Assembly (NCBI GenBank): GCA_035374585.1
Contig: DAOSPF010000009.1
Span: 4,596-68,595, forward strand
Direction: 5' to 3'
DNA: 64,000 nt
Origin: JAKPQD01 sp029572965
Lineage (GTDB): Bacteria > Bacteroidota > Bacteroidia > Bacteroidales > DTGW01
Numbering within the stretch: the stretch's first letter is position 1; each line of letters opens with the position of its first letter. Under the pieces are notes generated by a model, which worked only from the letters and a program-made list of their open reading frames with translations, ran no database searches and was not told where the DNA came from. The translations under genes were made by a program, and so were the position numbers. Shown piece by piece: positions 43,648-51,538 of this stretch.

Positions 43648-44643
43648 CTAAGGGACCTCAACGGTATTGAGAATTTCAGTGATAACATCTTCTGTAGTGA
43701 TGTTTTCAGCCTCTGCTTCGTAGGTAAGACCAATACGATGACGCAATACATCGTGGCATACCGCACGAACATCTTCCGGGATTACGTATCCACGACGTTT
43801 GATAAATGCATAAGCCTTAGAAGCCATAGCCATATTGATACTTGCACGAGGAGAACCACCGTAAGCTATCATATTCTGAAATCTCTCGAGCTTATATTCA
43901 GATGGGAAACGTGTTGCAAATACAATATCGAGGATGTATTTCTCAATTTTCTCATCCATGTAAACATCGCGAACCACAGTTTTAGCCTTAATAATATCTT
44001 CAGGCTTCAATACCTGTGTGGCTTTTGGAAATGTTTGCCCCATGTTTTGGCGAACAACCAAGCGCTCTTCTTCTTTTTTAGGATAAGTAATCACCACCTT
44101 GAGCATGAAACGGTCCATCTGCGCTTCTGGCAAAGGATAAGTACCTTCTTGTTCAATTGGGTTTTGTGTTGCAAGAACTAAGAACGGTTGTGGCAACTTA
44201 AAAGTCTCAGCGCCAATAGTCACCTGCTTCTCCTGCATTGCCTCGAGCAAAGCACTTTGTACCTTAGCCGGAGAACGGTTAATTTCGTCTGCCAACACAA
44301 AATTTGCAAAAACAGGGCCGCGGCGTACCGTGAATTCCTCGTTCTTTTGACTGTAAATCATAGTACCGATAAGGTCGGCAGGCAAGAGATCCGGTGTAAA
44401 CTGGATACGGCTAAACTTAGCATCAATAGCCTGAGCAAGAGTATTGATTGCTAATGTTTTTGCCAGACCAGGCACACCCTCCAGCAGAATATGCCCATCA
44501 GACAGAAGGCCAATGAGCAAACTTTCGACCAAGTGTTTTTGACCAACAATAACTTTGTTGATTTCCATTGACAAAATGTCAACAAAAGCACTTTCCTGTT
44601 GAATGCGGTCATTTAATTCTTTAACATTAACTGCAATATTCAT
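43648..44643 (-). CDS. moxR: MoxR family AAA+ ATPase
   Basis: A 331-residue ATPase. Walker A GVPGLAKT (the MoxR form), Walker B LADEINRSPAKVQSALLEAM, sensor 1 TQNPIEQEGTYPLPEAQ, arginine finger region DRFMLK, and the C-terminal lid (GGSPRASINMAMASKAYAF). It heads the Bat operon and is thought to act as a chaperone or activator for the VWA proteins. Upstream lies a non-coding repeat region. Confidence 0.95.
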   Translation of the reverse strand: MNIAVNVKELNDRIQQESAFVDILSMEINKVIVGQKHLVESLLIGLLSDGHILLEGVPGLAKTLAINTLAQAIDAKFSRIQFTPDLLPADLIGTMIYSQKNEEFTVRRGPVFANFVLADEINRSPAKVQSALLEAMQEKQVTIGAETFKLPQPFLVLATQNPIEQEGTYPLPEAQMDRFMLKVVITYPKKEEERLVVRQNMGQTFPKATQVLKPEDIIKAKTVVRDVYMDEKIEKYILDIVFATRFPSEYKLERFQNMIAYGGSPRASINMAMASKAYAFIKRRGYVIPEDVRAVCHDVLRHRIGLTYEAEAENITTEDVITEILNTVEVP

Positions 44644-44867
44644 CGATCTGGTTTTTTGTTCTTTTTACAATATAAAAGTGAACCATTTCAGTATTGTTAA
44701 AAAGCTAAATAGTTTTATAAATAGTTAAAAAGTGTTAAGCTTTGAACGTTAGGATAATAAAATTGAGAATGAGAGAATGAGAGAATTTGAAAATTTGAAA
44801 ATGCGAGAAATGCAAAAGATTGTTTGTTTATTAAGCCCAAAAAAATGTTCAAAAGACCAAACAATAG

Positions 44868-45040
44868 TAGATTTCGACACTACGTGTCTTAGTTCGATTT
44901 ACATTGCACATCTACAAAGATTTCGAAGCTAAGCTTCTACGCAATTGAGCAACACAGTTGCGATATCTTTGTAGTCAAAAAATTGAAAAGCAGCATGAAA
45001 CCACGTAGTGGTGAAATTATATTCTGTATTCATTCAGACC
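44868..45040. repeat. Bacteroidota-type intergenic repeat with nested palindromes
   Basis: Within the 411-base gap 44644-45054. CTACAAAGAT (44912-44921) pairs with ATCTTTGTAG (44965-44974), enclosing further palindromes (TCGAAGCTAAGCTTC and CGCAATTG...CAGTTGCG), and flanking words CACTACGTG and CCACGTAGTGG. Style is that of dispersed non-coding repeats in Bacteroidota. To its left, 44755-44815 is low-complexity purine-rich DNA (GAGAATGAGAGAATGAGAG, TTTGAAAATTTGAAAAT). Confidence 0.5.
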
Positions 45041-45054
45041 ACAGCGAAAAACAA

Positions 45055-45954
45055 CTATTTCCCGGCCAAAATAATTATTCCAATCCCTATCAAAATCCCA
45101 ATTAAAATCAGGCCTTTACGTTTAACGTTCTTCTCATGAAAAAGTAATGCGCCTAAAGAGAAAGACACAACCACGCTGCCGCGACGCAAGGTAGAGACTA
45201 TGGCTACCATAGCATCGGGATGAGAAAGCGACCAGAAATACACAAAATCCGCAACGGTAAGGCAAATACCAATGAGAGGAATTGTAAAACGCCATTGAAA
45301 AGTTGAAAATTGCTTGCGTTTAGGGTACCATATTATGAAAAACAACACCAACATTAGTGGTACCATGTAAATATGGTACCAACACTGCATGGCAAGCCGG
45401 TTATAGTGATGAACAAGAAATTTATCGTACAAAGAGCTTATAGAACCAATGATAGTAGAAACGGTCATAAACAACACCCACTTGTTGGTGCGGAACGAAA
45501 TCCCTTCTCGCTTGCCCGACAGGGTAAACAGGTAATAGAAGAACAATGTCACCGCAATACCAATCCATTGCCAAACTGTAAGCACCTCGCCAAAGATAAG
45601 CAGCGCCCCTATTATTGTCCACAAAGGCCCTGATGAACGTATGGGCGATACAATAGTAATTGGAAGGTGTTTCATGGCAAAATACGCCAACGTCCATGAA
45701 GAACCAACAATGACAGATTTTATAAAAATCAAAACATGCGCCTGAAGCGTTAACGAACGAAAGTAGAAAACAGAATCCGAGGGCACATTTCCAAAATAGG
45801 CATACAAAACTATTGGCAAACAAATCAGCGCACTGGTCAGCGAGGAAAAAAACAAGACCGGGATAACTGCATTATCAACTAAAGATTTCTTTTTAAAAAT
45901 ATCATAAACACCCAGCAATAATGCCGACAATATAGCAAGAAGGACCCAAACCAC
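45055..45954 (-). CDS. EamA (DMT superfamily) transporter
   Basis: A 299-residue inner-membrane protein with ten predicted helices in two homologous halves; EamA signatures around SPIRSSGPLWTIIGALLIFGE in the first half and VAIVSTLRRGSVVVSFSLGALLFHE in the second. Substrate unknown: members export metabolites or amino acids. Own -7 element at 45974. Confidence 0.88.
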   Translation of the reverse strand: MVWVLLAILSALLLGVYDIFKKKSLVDNAVIPVLFFSSLTSALICLPIVLYAYFGNVPSDSVFYFRSLTLQAHVLIFIKSVIVGSSWTLAYFAMKHLPITIVSPIRSSGPLWTIIGALLIFGEVLTVWQWIGIAVTLFFYYLFTLSGKREGISFRTNKWVLFMTVSTIIGSISSLYDKFLVHHYNRLAMQCWYHIYMVPLMLVLFFIIWYPKRKQFSTFQWRFTIPLIGICLTVADFVYFWSLSHPDAMVAIVSTLRRGSVVVSFSLGALLFHEKNVKRKGLILIGILIGIGIIILAGK

Positions 45955-45973
45955 TTTTCAAAATTTTAGGTGG

Positions 45974-45981
45974 CAAAAGTA
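45974..45981 (-). promoter_or_regulatory. -7 promoter element for the EamA transporter
   Basis: Reads TACTTTTG on the minus strand, 19 bases before the ATG at 45954, giving a short leader. The upstream region is T-rich with no clear -33 TTTG. Confidence 0.4.
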
Positions 45982-46023
45982 GAAATAAAAATAGGGAATA
46001 AGAAAAAAGGAATAAGGCAAAAG

Positions 46024-46056
46024 TAAAAAACCTCCCAGAATTGAATTCGTGGAAGG
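46024..46056 (-). terminator. Terminator of the T9SS deacetylase gene
   Basis: On the minus strand CCTTCCACGAATT/AATTCTGGGAGG forms an imperfect 12-bp stem followed by GTTTTTTACTTTT. It lies 28 bases past the deacetylase stop. Confidence 0.7.
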
Positions 46057-46083
46057 CTTCTATACCCATAAATGCAAAAAGTC

Positions 46084-47400
46084 TTAGCTGACAGCTATTT
46101 TCTTGCTCCAAACATTTTGACGGACAAAGTACACTCCTGTCTTTAAAGAAGGGACATCAACAGATATTTCGTTTGATGCCACACTAACGTTTGTGTAAAA
46201 AAGTTTCACTCCTCGCACATCATAAACAGAGATGACAAAATCACTACATACAGTTATTGGAAGAGATATTAATATTCGATTATTGTTATAAACAGCACTA
46301 ATATCATCTTTTGTAGCATCCAAACGGTTTACAACTACAGGATCAACATCATCTGCAGGAATTATATCTACCTCAGGAGTAACAAATGTAGAGCTTTTTA
46401 AAATCTTTACCTCCCCGGCATCAGGAACAACATCAAAGATAAGGTAAACAACTGCATCAACCTGAACAATACGAAAAGGTACAGCAACATTATTTTGTGT
46501 AACACTGGCAGATGGCCAACCTTCAGGCAATGGACGGCGGATACTCAGCGGATAGTTATAAATTGAATCTGCCAGGTTATCAGTAACCTGCAACGTCATG
46601 GACGAATCTGTAGTCGCTGTCTCAGTAACAGAAACAGCGTTTCTTTCTTTAGAATAAAGGGTTGCATTTAAGAACGTGGTCACCCAAAATTTTGGCTTAC
46701 GTGCAGCCAAGTATGCCACACTCTTGCGCAATTCTATAGAGGTAATTGGTGAATACCCTCCATCTTTGTCAATTCCATGAAACAGATAAACCAACCATCC
46801 GTTACTCTTGGCAACAGCAGAAAAGTTTGTCTTGAACTGGCTTAAATTTTGGGTAGCGCCTTTATCCCCACAAATGACAGAACTAATATTGTAATATGAA
46901 GCAGGTGTTTTCCCTTCAACAAAGCCTTGGCATCCGCGAGCTGAAATGTAATATTTTCCACAAATAGAATCTACTCCTGCCACACAATATGGATAGGCCA
47001 TAGTGAGGCACTTTTTATTGGTAATTTGACCTTCAATAGCAGTTTTTGAATCTTTTAGCTCTGTTTCCTGCTGAGTAATGGTAACCTGGCTAAAATTTGC
47101 ATGGGTAACAGTATGGCTGGCTATCTCGTGACCTTTGTCAGAAGCTGTTTTCAATGCTGACCAATTTGCACCCGACCAATCTTTAACGGTAAACATCGTC
47201 AGGTTGAAACCATACTCATCAAATAAAGGAATAGCCACTTTAAACTGATTAGAACAACCATCATCAAAAGTGTAGCTGATAGCAGCCTGTCTAAAACCAG
47301 CCCATGTAGCCACTTCATAAGGCTTAGGCGCTGTTTGTGCAACCCCGGTAAACCCGTTAACAACAAGGGTAAAAGCAAAAAATAAAGTAAGTTTTCTCAT
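46084..47400 (-). CDS. Secreted polysaccharide deacetylase-family protein with type IX secretion sorting domain
   Basis: A 438-residue protein: signal peptide (residues 1-21, TGVAQ), NodB/CE4 deacetylase domain (about 30-250) with the catalytic and metal motif TFDDG and the metal-binding HEIASHTVTH, plus YLFHGIDKDGG near its end. Then a beta-rich linker domain, and about 65 C-terminal residues that look like a T9SS type A sorting domain (SDFVISVYDVRGVKLFY, LKTGVYFVRQ, KKIAVS). Known family role: removing acetyl groups from glycans or related hydrolysis. Expected to be secreted to the cell surface or medium. Promoter and terminator both visible, so it is a single-gene unit. Confidence 0.88.
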   Translation of the reverse strand: MRKLTLFFAFTLVVNGFTGVAQTAPKPYEVATWAGFRQAAISYTFDDGCSNQFKVAIPLFDEYGFNLTMFTVKDWSGANWSALKTASDKGHEIASHTVTHANFSQVTITQQETELKDSKTAIEGQITNKKCLTMAYPYCVAGVDSICGKYYISARGCQGFVEGKTPASYYNISSVICGDKGATQNLSQFKTNFSAVAKSNGWLVYLFHGIDKDGGYSPITSIELRKSVAYLAARKPKFWVTTFLNATLYSKERNAVSVTETATTDSSMTLQVTDNLADSIYNYPLSIRRPLPEGWPSASVTQNNVAVPFRIVQVDAVVYLIFDVVPDAGEVKILKSSTFVTPEVDIIPADDVDPVVVNRLDATKDDISAVYNNNRILISLPITVCSDFVISVYDVRGVKLFYTNVSVASNEISVDVPSLKTGVYFVRQNVWSKKIAVS

Positions 47401-47419
47401 AGTATCATTTTTAGTGGGG

Positions 47420-47427
47420 CAAAAATA
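47420..47427 (-). promoter_or_regulatory. -7 promoter element for the T9SS deacetylase
   Basis: Reads TATTTTTG on the minus strand, 19 bases before the start codon. Confidence 0.4.
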
Positions 47428-47507
47428 GACTGCCCTCCATATTCAGGCAGGGAAAAAATGGGCAAAAAAGTGGAAAGATTTTTAACTATAATCAATATTT
47501 GCATTAC

Positions 47508-47556
47508 AACCACCCCACCTCCCGCCTGAGGCGAGACAAGCCCTCCTTATAAAGGA
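47508..47556. repeat. Intergenic repeat (CCTCCC / CGCCTGAGGCG / CCTCCTTATAAAGG)
   Basis: Contains an 11-bp palindrome CGCCTGAGGCG at 47523-47533 and the pyrimidine/purine word CCCTCCTTATAAAGG also seen in the elements at 6711 and 48388. Non-coding, between the hydrolase and the deacetylase. Confidence 0.5.
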
Positions 47557-47590
47557 TTAGAAACAATGCTATCTTCTAAAGCAAAGCATT

Positions 47591-48466
47591 TTAAGGTTTA
47601 CTTATACATTTAGTAAAAAAATCAAAAACAGCTTTGTATTGAGATTGCCAGAAAACGTAATCATGGCCAGATTTTTCGACAAGATTAAACTGATGCTTAG
47701 CCTTTTCATTAGATTTCATCAATGCCTTGAACAGCAAAGCAGACTGCTCAGGGTTTACCACTTTATCATCCTTGCCATGAGCTAAAAATAAAGGAATATT
47801 TATATTGTTTGCTTGATAAACAAGGTTATATGTAGTTTTCCATAAATCTGCATGCAGGTTATACTCTCCCAAATAGCCTTTCAGGAGGTTATCATTGGGC
47901 ATCTGCAGCGGGTCATAATCCCCTGAAAGGGCCGCTCCGGCTTTAAACAAGCGGGCATTTTGAATGGCAAGCATAACAACGCCCCTGGCTCCTGTAGAAA
48001 TACCAAAAAGAAAATTGCACTGGTTTTCTTTTAACAAACCATACTCTTGCTGTATGTAAGGAATTACAGTATCGGTCAGCCAATAAACCGTATGATACTT
48101 TACCCAGTCGGCCCGAGTCTGTGGGTAAACCTTTAAATGATAGATAGATTTCTGCATATCAGGCAAGACCAATGCAAAACCTTCAGCTAAAGCTTTTTTA
48201 CAAAAATCACTTTTCAAACATACATCATTATAAGGAAAATTCCAGCCTGGCAACACAAGAATTGTTCCTTTTTTTAACTTTTCAGGAATAACAATTTCAA
48301 CTTTTGTATTATTGATAAGGATTGTGGTGTCAGTTTGAGCGGGGATGCCTATAAATACAGAGAAAAATAAAACCAAAACAATGCCATCCCTAGCCCCTCC
48401 TTTTAAAGGAGGAGAAATAACGAAATGAATATGATTAGCTATTAGATTTATTATCCTGCGCATCAT
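47591..48466 (-). CDS. Alpha/beta hydrolase (esterase/prolyl oligopeptidase-like), exported
   Basis: About 291 residues from ATG 48466, which overlaps the acylphosphatase stop (ATGA). The N-terminus is an atypically long leader: residues 1-15, then a stretch SPPLKGGARDG encoded by a dispersed repeat (48388-48414), then a hydrophobic core (GIVLVLFFSVFIGIPAQ) that looks like a signal peptide. The hydrolase body has the nucleophile elbow GISTG, the acid in HGKDDKVV and the His in KSGHDYVF. Lipid, peptide or sugar esters are all possible substrates. Confidence 0.8.
   Translation of the reverse strand: MMRRIINLIANHIHFVISPPLKGGARDGIVLVLFFSVFIGIPAQTDTTILINNTKVEIVIPEKLKKGTILVLPGWNFPYNDVCLKSDFCKKALAEGFALVLPDMQKSIYHLKVYPQTRADWVKYHTVYWLTDTVIPYIQQEYGLLKENQCNFLFGISTGARGVVMLAIQNARLFKAGAALSGDYDPLQMPNDNLLKGYLGEYNLHADLWKTTYNLVYQANNINIPLFLAHGKDDKVVNPEQSALLFKALMKSNEKAKHQFNLVEKSGHDYVFWQSQYKAVFDFFTKCISKP
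48388..48414. repeat. Dispersed CCCCTCCTTTTAAAGGAGG repeat inside a coding region
   Basis: The near-palindrome CCTCCTTTTAAAGGAGG is the same type of element as at 6711 and 47508, but here it is read through in frame as part of the hydrolase leader. Confidence 0.55.
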
Positions 48467-48747
48467 CGGGTAATTTGAAAATCGGTATAACCATAAACCA
48501 TGCCATCTATAACAGCCACATGACGGACATGAGCATGAGGAGGACCTTCGTAACACCAATTGATAAAAGATTCTAACTGAGGCAATGTACCTTCGGCCTC
48601 AATAAAAACACTTCCATCAGGCATATTTCTGACCAAGCCACATATATTGAGCTGTTCGGCTACAATACGTGCCGTATGCCTAAACCCTACCCCCTGCACA
48701 CGCCCCGAAACTGTAATCTTTTTATGAAAAACAGGCAACTCGTCCAT
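48463..48747 (-). CDS. acyP: Acylphosphatase
   Basis: About 94 residues from ATG 48747, which shares one base with the stop of the acetyltransferase (TAATG), a common coupling arrangement; the frame is open 21 bases further upstream. Family signatures: KITVSGRVQGVGFRHTA with the phosphate-binding Arg, and the catalytic Asn in GLVRNMPDGSV. Hydrolyses acylphosphates such as 1,3-bisphosphoglycerate or carbamoyl phosphate; the physiological role is unclear. Confidence 0.93.
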   Translation of the reverse strand: MDELPVFHKKITVSGRVQGVGFRHTARIVAEQLNICGLVRNMPDGSVFIEAEGTLPQLESFINWCYEGPPHAHVRHVAVIDGMVYGYTDFQITR

Positions 48748-49307
48748 TACACTTTTCTTTTCTGCCATTCAGACCTTAACAGACTGTACAATTCTAAATC
48801 ATAAAAACGATCATTGACCCACTCACCTTGTCTCTCGATGCCTTCAAACACAAAACCTAACCGCTGCGGTATCTTTTTGCTTTTTTCATTCTCTTTTGCC
48901 ACCTTAATCTGCACCCGGTTCACATTAAGCACCCTGAAAGCTGCATCAACAAGGGTTTGACAAGCAGTAGTCACAATGCCATTACCCTGATACTCTTCTG
49001 CAAGCCAGTAGCCAATTTCAGTGCGTTTATTAGCCTTGTCACTCCGGACAAAACCTATCAGCCCGACTATCACATTTTCATAAATAATAACATACGTCAG
49101 CTCGCGGGTTTCATAAGGATGCACCAATATACTTTTAATATAACTTTCTGTATCAGAAACTTTATGGGTAAAATCCACAAATGGCAACCATTGCCTGAGA
49201 TATTCCCTGTTCGAATCAATAATACCAAATATTGCAGGAGCATCAGTAACTTGAATTTCGCGCAAACTGAGTTTCTCATCTATTTCAATTTCAAGAATAC
49301 TTGTCAT
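48747..49307 (-). CDS. GNAT N-acetyltransferase, RimJ/RimL type
   Basis: A 186-residue GNAT-fold protein. Acetyl-CoA-binding loop EEYQGNGIVTTACQTLV (motif A) and the C-terminal AKENEKSKKIPQRLGFVFEG (motif B, RimL-like). Members acetylate ribosomal protein N-termini or other amines. First gene of a coupled unit with acyP and the hydrolase. Confidence 0.9.
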   Translation of the reverse strand: MTSILEIEIDEKLSLREIQVTDAPAIFGIIDSNREYLRQWLPFVDFTHKVSDTESYIKSILVHPYETRELTYVIIYENVIVGLIGFVRSDKANKRTEIGYWLAEEYQGNGIVTTACQTLVDAAFRVLNVNRVQIKVAKENEKSKKIPQRLGFVFEGIERQGEWVNDRFYDLELYSLLRSEWQKRKV

Positions 49308-49584
49308 AAAATTACTTTTTCATAAAAATACAGCTTTATCTGCAAACAAGCAAAGAAATGTGAAGAAGTAATGGTTAATGGTCAATGATTAAGGGTTAAT
49401 GTTGTTTAGATATGGATGTTATTTAAACGCCGACATGTCAGTAAGTCGCTGTCGAGTATGTTTTAACTTTAACCAGACAGCGCTCGTAGAACCTGTCAGC
49501 GTCTTATCTAAGCTACATTGAAGTAGATTAATTATTTTGTTGAATATATTGGGGCGCAAATAATATTTAGCTCTTCTAACTTCC
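49308..49584. other. Divergent intergenic region with imperfect inverted repeat
   Basis: Part of a 351-base gap. It contains a T/A-rich word run (GGTTAATGGTCAATGATTAAGGG) at 49372-49401 and an imperfect inverted repeat: arm 49426-49453 and arm 49476-49503, matching in two blocks at their ends (ACGCxGACAxGT and CGCTGTC) and diverged between. Nothing coding is supported. Confidence 0.45.
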
Positions 49585-49616
49585 TTTTTTGAAAAAAAAA
49601 AAAAAAAATACATTTG
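49585..49616 (+). promoter_or_regulatory. Promoter with a 17-A homopolymer as the -33/-7 spacer
   Basis: TTTTTTG (49585-49591) matches a -33 element and TACATTTG (49609-49616) a -7 element. The spacer between them, 49592-49608, is 17 consecutive A. It lies 43 bases upstream of the lipoprotein start at 49659. A homopolymer at this place can change length by slippage and so change promoter strength. Confidence 0.6.
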
Positions 49617-49658
49617 TTTTCACAAAAATCTTTTTATCCTTAAACTAAAACGTTTGAT

Positions 49659-50378
49659 ATGAAAAAACTCTTATTTATTGCACTTGCTGGCATAGTATTA
49701 TCCTCATGTGCCTTTCATTCTGGCACAATCAGTTCTGGCCCTATTGAAAAAAGAGTTGTTTATACCGATATGGCTGTTGGTGTAGCCCAAACCCAAAAGA
49801 TATTTGGCATAGGCGGCATATCAAAAGATGCATTAGTGTTGGAAGCTAAAAGAAAGCTTGTACAAAACAGGCCATTGCAGGAAGATGAACAATACGTCAA
49901 CTATACCATAGATTTTAAAACGTCTTTCTGGCCTTTTTATTCTCAAACCACTGCCACTGTTAGTGCTGATGTTGTAACCCCGGCCAATACTGACACCAAA
50001 GAGCTGTATTCAGACAATTACAAAAAGAAGCTCTTTGCCCCAACCTATAACAATGACTTATTTGTAGTGGGCGACACCATTGTCTATGACAACTTTTTTA
50101 AGGGACAAATACTTTCTTTTGAGTCGAAAAACAAAGTGCGCATTATGTACCGCACGCAAAACGATAAAATCAGGACAAAAATTGTTTCTTTAGATGACAT
50201 TTACACACAACTGAAAGAGTACAAAACGTACAAAATGGGCGGCAATTTTTATTTTGACAAAGTAAGCACAGGCGGAGACAACAAAGTGGTAAATGGCAAA
50301 ATCTGGGCTGTAGGGCTGAAATCGGTTTTGGTATATGATTACAATAACAAACTTTGTAAAGAGGATTTTAAACAATAA
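49659..50378 (+). CDS. Lipoprotein of unknown function (DUF6567-like)
   Basis: A 239-residue lipoprotein: signal with lipobox LSSC (Cys17). The conserved-looking segment VYTDMAVGVAQTQKIFGIGG then KDALVLEAKRKL resembles a family I associate with DUF6567, from memory and with low certainty. The C-terminal half is beta-rich (FVVGDTIVYDN, GQILSFESKNKVRIMYRTQN), perhaps an SH3- or Tudor-like barrel. Promoter with a poly-A spacer upstream, hairpin terminator downstream. Confidence 0.75.
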   Translation: MKKLLFIALAGIVLSSCAFHSGTISSGPIEKRVVYTDMAVGVAQTQKIFGIGGISKDALVLEAKRKLVQNRPLQEDEQYVNYTIDFKTSFWPFYSQTTATVSADVVTPANTDTKELYSDNYKKKLFAPTYNNDLFVVGDTIVYDNFFKGQILSFESKNKVRIMYRTQNDKIRTKIVSLDDIYTQLKEYKTYKMGGNFYFDKVSTGGDNKVVNGKIWAVGLKSVLVYDYNNKLCKEDFKQ

Positions 50379-50383
50379 AACAA

Positions 50384-50405
50384 GAAAGGCCGAAAGGCCT
50401 CTTTT
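50384..50405 (+). terminator. Terminator of the lipoprotein gene
   Basis: AGGCC-GAAA-GGCCT tetraloop hairpin (50387-50400) followed by CTTTT, 8 bases past the stop. Confidence 0.65.
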
Positions 50406-50490
50406 ACACTACCTCCAAGCTTTATGCATTCTAATCGTGACAATTTGTAAAGAAGATTTAAAATGATTTAATTTGCCTAAAACAAGGATT

Positions 50491-50718
50491 ATGAAAACGA
50501 TAAGTGTCTCTATATCAGATTTAGAATATAATCAATTGGGGATTAACAATGATAAATTATCATTCACTGAACTTGTAGATATTGTAAACAAAGAGATTAC
50601 CAAACAAACAGTTAATAGATGTATTCAATTAGCAGAGAAATATAAGTTTTCACGGATGTCTTTAGATGAAATAAATGATGAAGTAAAAGCTGTAAGAGAT
50701 GCAAAAAGTAATCATTGA
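50491..50718 (+). CDS. Antitoxin of a PIN-type toxin-antitoxin module
   Basis: About 75 residues from ATG 50491 (the frame also opens at a TTG, 50473). Helical, charged protein: a strand-like N-terminus (MKTISVSISDLEYNQL), then ELVDIVNKEITKQTVNRCIQLAEKY and SLDEINDEVKAVRDAK, a pattern usual for small Bacteroidota antitoxins that neutralise PIN nucleases. It overlaps the toxin frame by 20 bases, the classical arrangement, which is the main evidence for function. Confidence 0.75.
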   Translation: MKTISVSISDLEYNQLGINNDKLSFTELVDIVNKEITKQTVNRCIQLAEKYKFSRMSLDEINDEVKAVRDAKSNH

Positions 50719-51115
50719 CACAAATGTGCTAATTTCAGCATTGACTCAAAGAAACTACCCCAATTTTATTCTTTACAACTATGTGTTGGACAATGCTGTA
50801 GAAGTTTGCATTTCAGATGAGCTGTTTAAAGAATATTTAGATGTATTAAATAGACCAAAGTTTAATAAATATCCAGATTTTATTAGTAAAGCTGAAATTG
50901 TTTTAACTCAGATTGAGTCAAAGACTTAAAAATTTTATCCCTCCAAAAGACTTGATGTAATAACAGATAATCCAGACAATAGACTGCTTGAATTAGCTGT
51001 CGAATCAAAGGTTGATTTTATAATTACAGGCAATACAACAGATTTTACAATGACTGAATTTCAAGGGACTAAAATTGTAACTCCAAAAGAATATTGGGAT
51101 TTATATAGAGAATAA
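50699..51115 (+). pseudogene. PIN-domain toxin interrupted by an in-frame TAA
   Basis: The gene starts with IIDTNVLIS (catalytic Asp7) and runs to a TAA at 50927-50929, giving only 76 residues. After that codon the same frame stays open for 61 more codons to a TAA at 51113-51115, and the extra part has the missing half of a PIN domain: VITDNPDNRLLELA with the acidic Asp pair and DFIITGNTTDF. No base insertion or deletion is needed, just one substitution. The short product lacks the later acidic metal ligands and should be inactive as an RNase, while the antitoxin is intact. Confidence 0.85.
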
Positions 51116-51274
51116 AACATTTGTCCTTTGTAAACCTGAAAGCCCTTAACAGTCAATGCCTGGAAACGTTATTAACAGCCCAACTGCATTTCGTTAATAA
51201 ATACAATATCAGGTTAATATCCTGAATCAAAGAGATAGGCTATTTTTACCACAGTAATAGCAGCTATTTTACGC

Positions 51275-51538
51275 ATGAAAAAAGCAAAAAAGCAAGAAGT
51301 CAAAGCAATAGAACCCGTTCAGGTTCCCAATAAATTCGTCCGCAACAAACGCAAGACTATTCTTCTGAACACTATGGAAAATGAAGCTTTGGACGCTTAT
51401 TTCAAGAAATATAAGGTACAAAATAAATCCAGGTTTATGCGCGAAACACTCATGCGCGTTATTTTAAACCGCTTTGCCAACGATTATCCTACGCTTTGGG
51501 ATCAGCCAGGAGTGCCTGCACACTTAAGACCTTTTTAA
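51275..51538 (+). CDS. Small basic protein of unknown function
   Basis: An 87-residue protein I cannot name. Very basic N-terminus (MKKAKKQEVKA), then a helix-rich middle (NEALDAYFKKYKVQNKSRFMRETLMRVILNRF) that could be a ribbon-helix-helix- or helix-turn-helix-like DNA-binding fold, and a Pro-rich end. Start at 51275 has no other candidates nearby. An exact domain needs a profile search. Confidence 0.65.
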   Translation: MKKAKKQEVKAIEPVQVPNKFVRNKRKTILLNTMENEALDAYFKKYKVQNKSRFMRETLMRVILNRFANDYPTLWDQPGVPAHLRPF

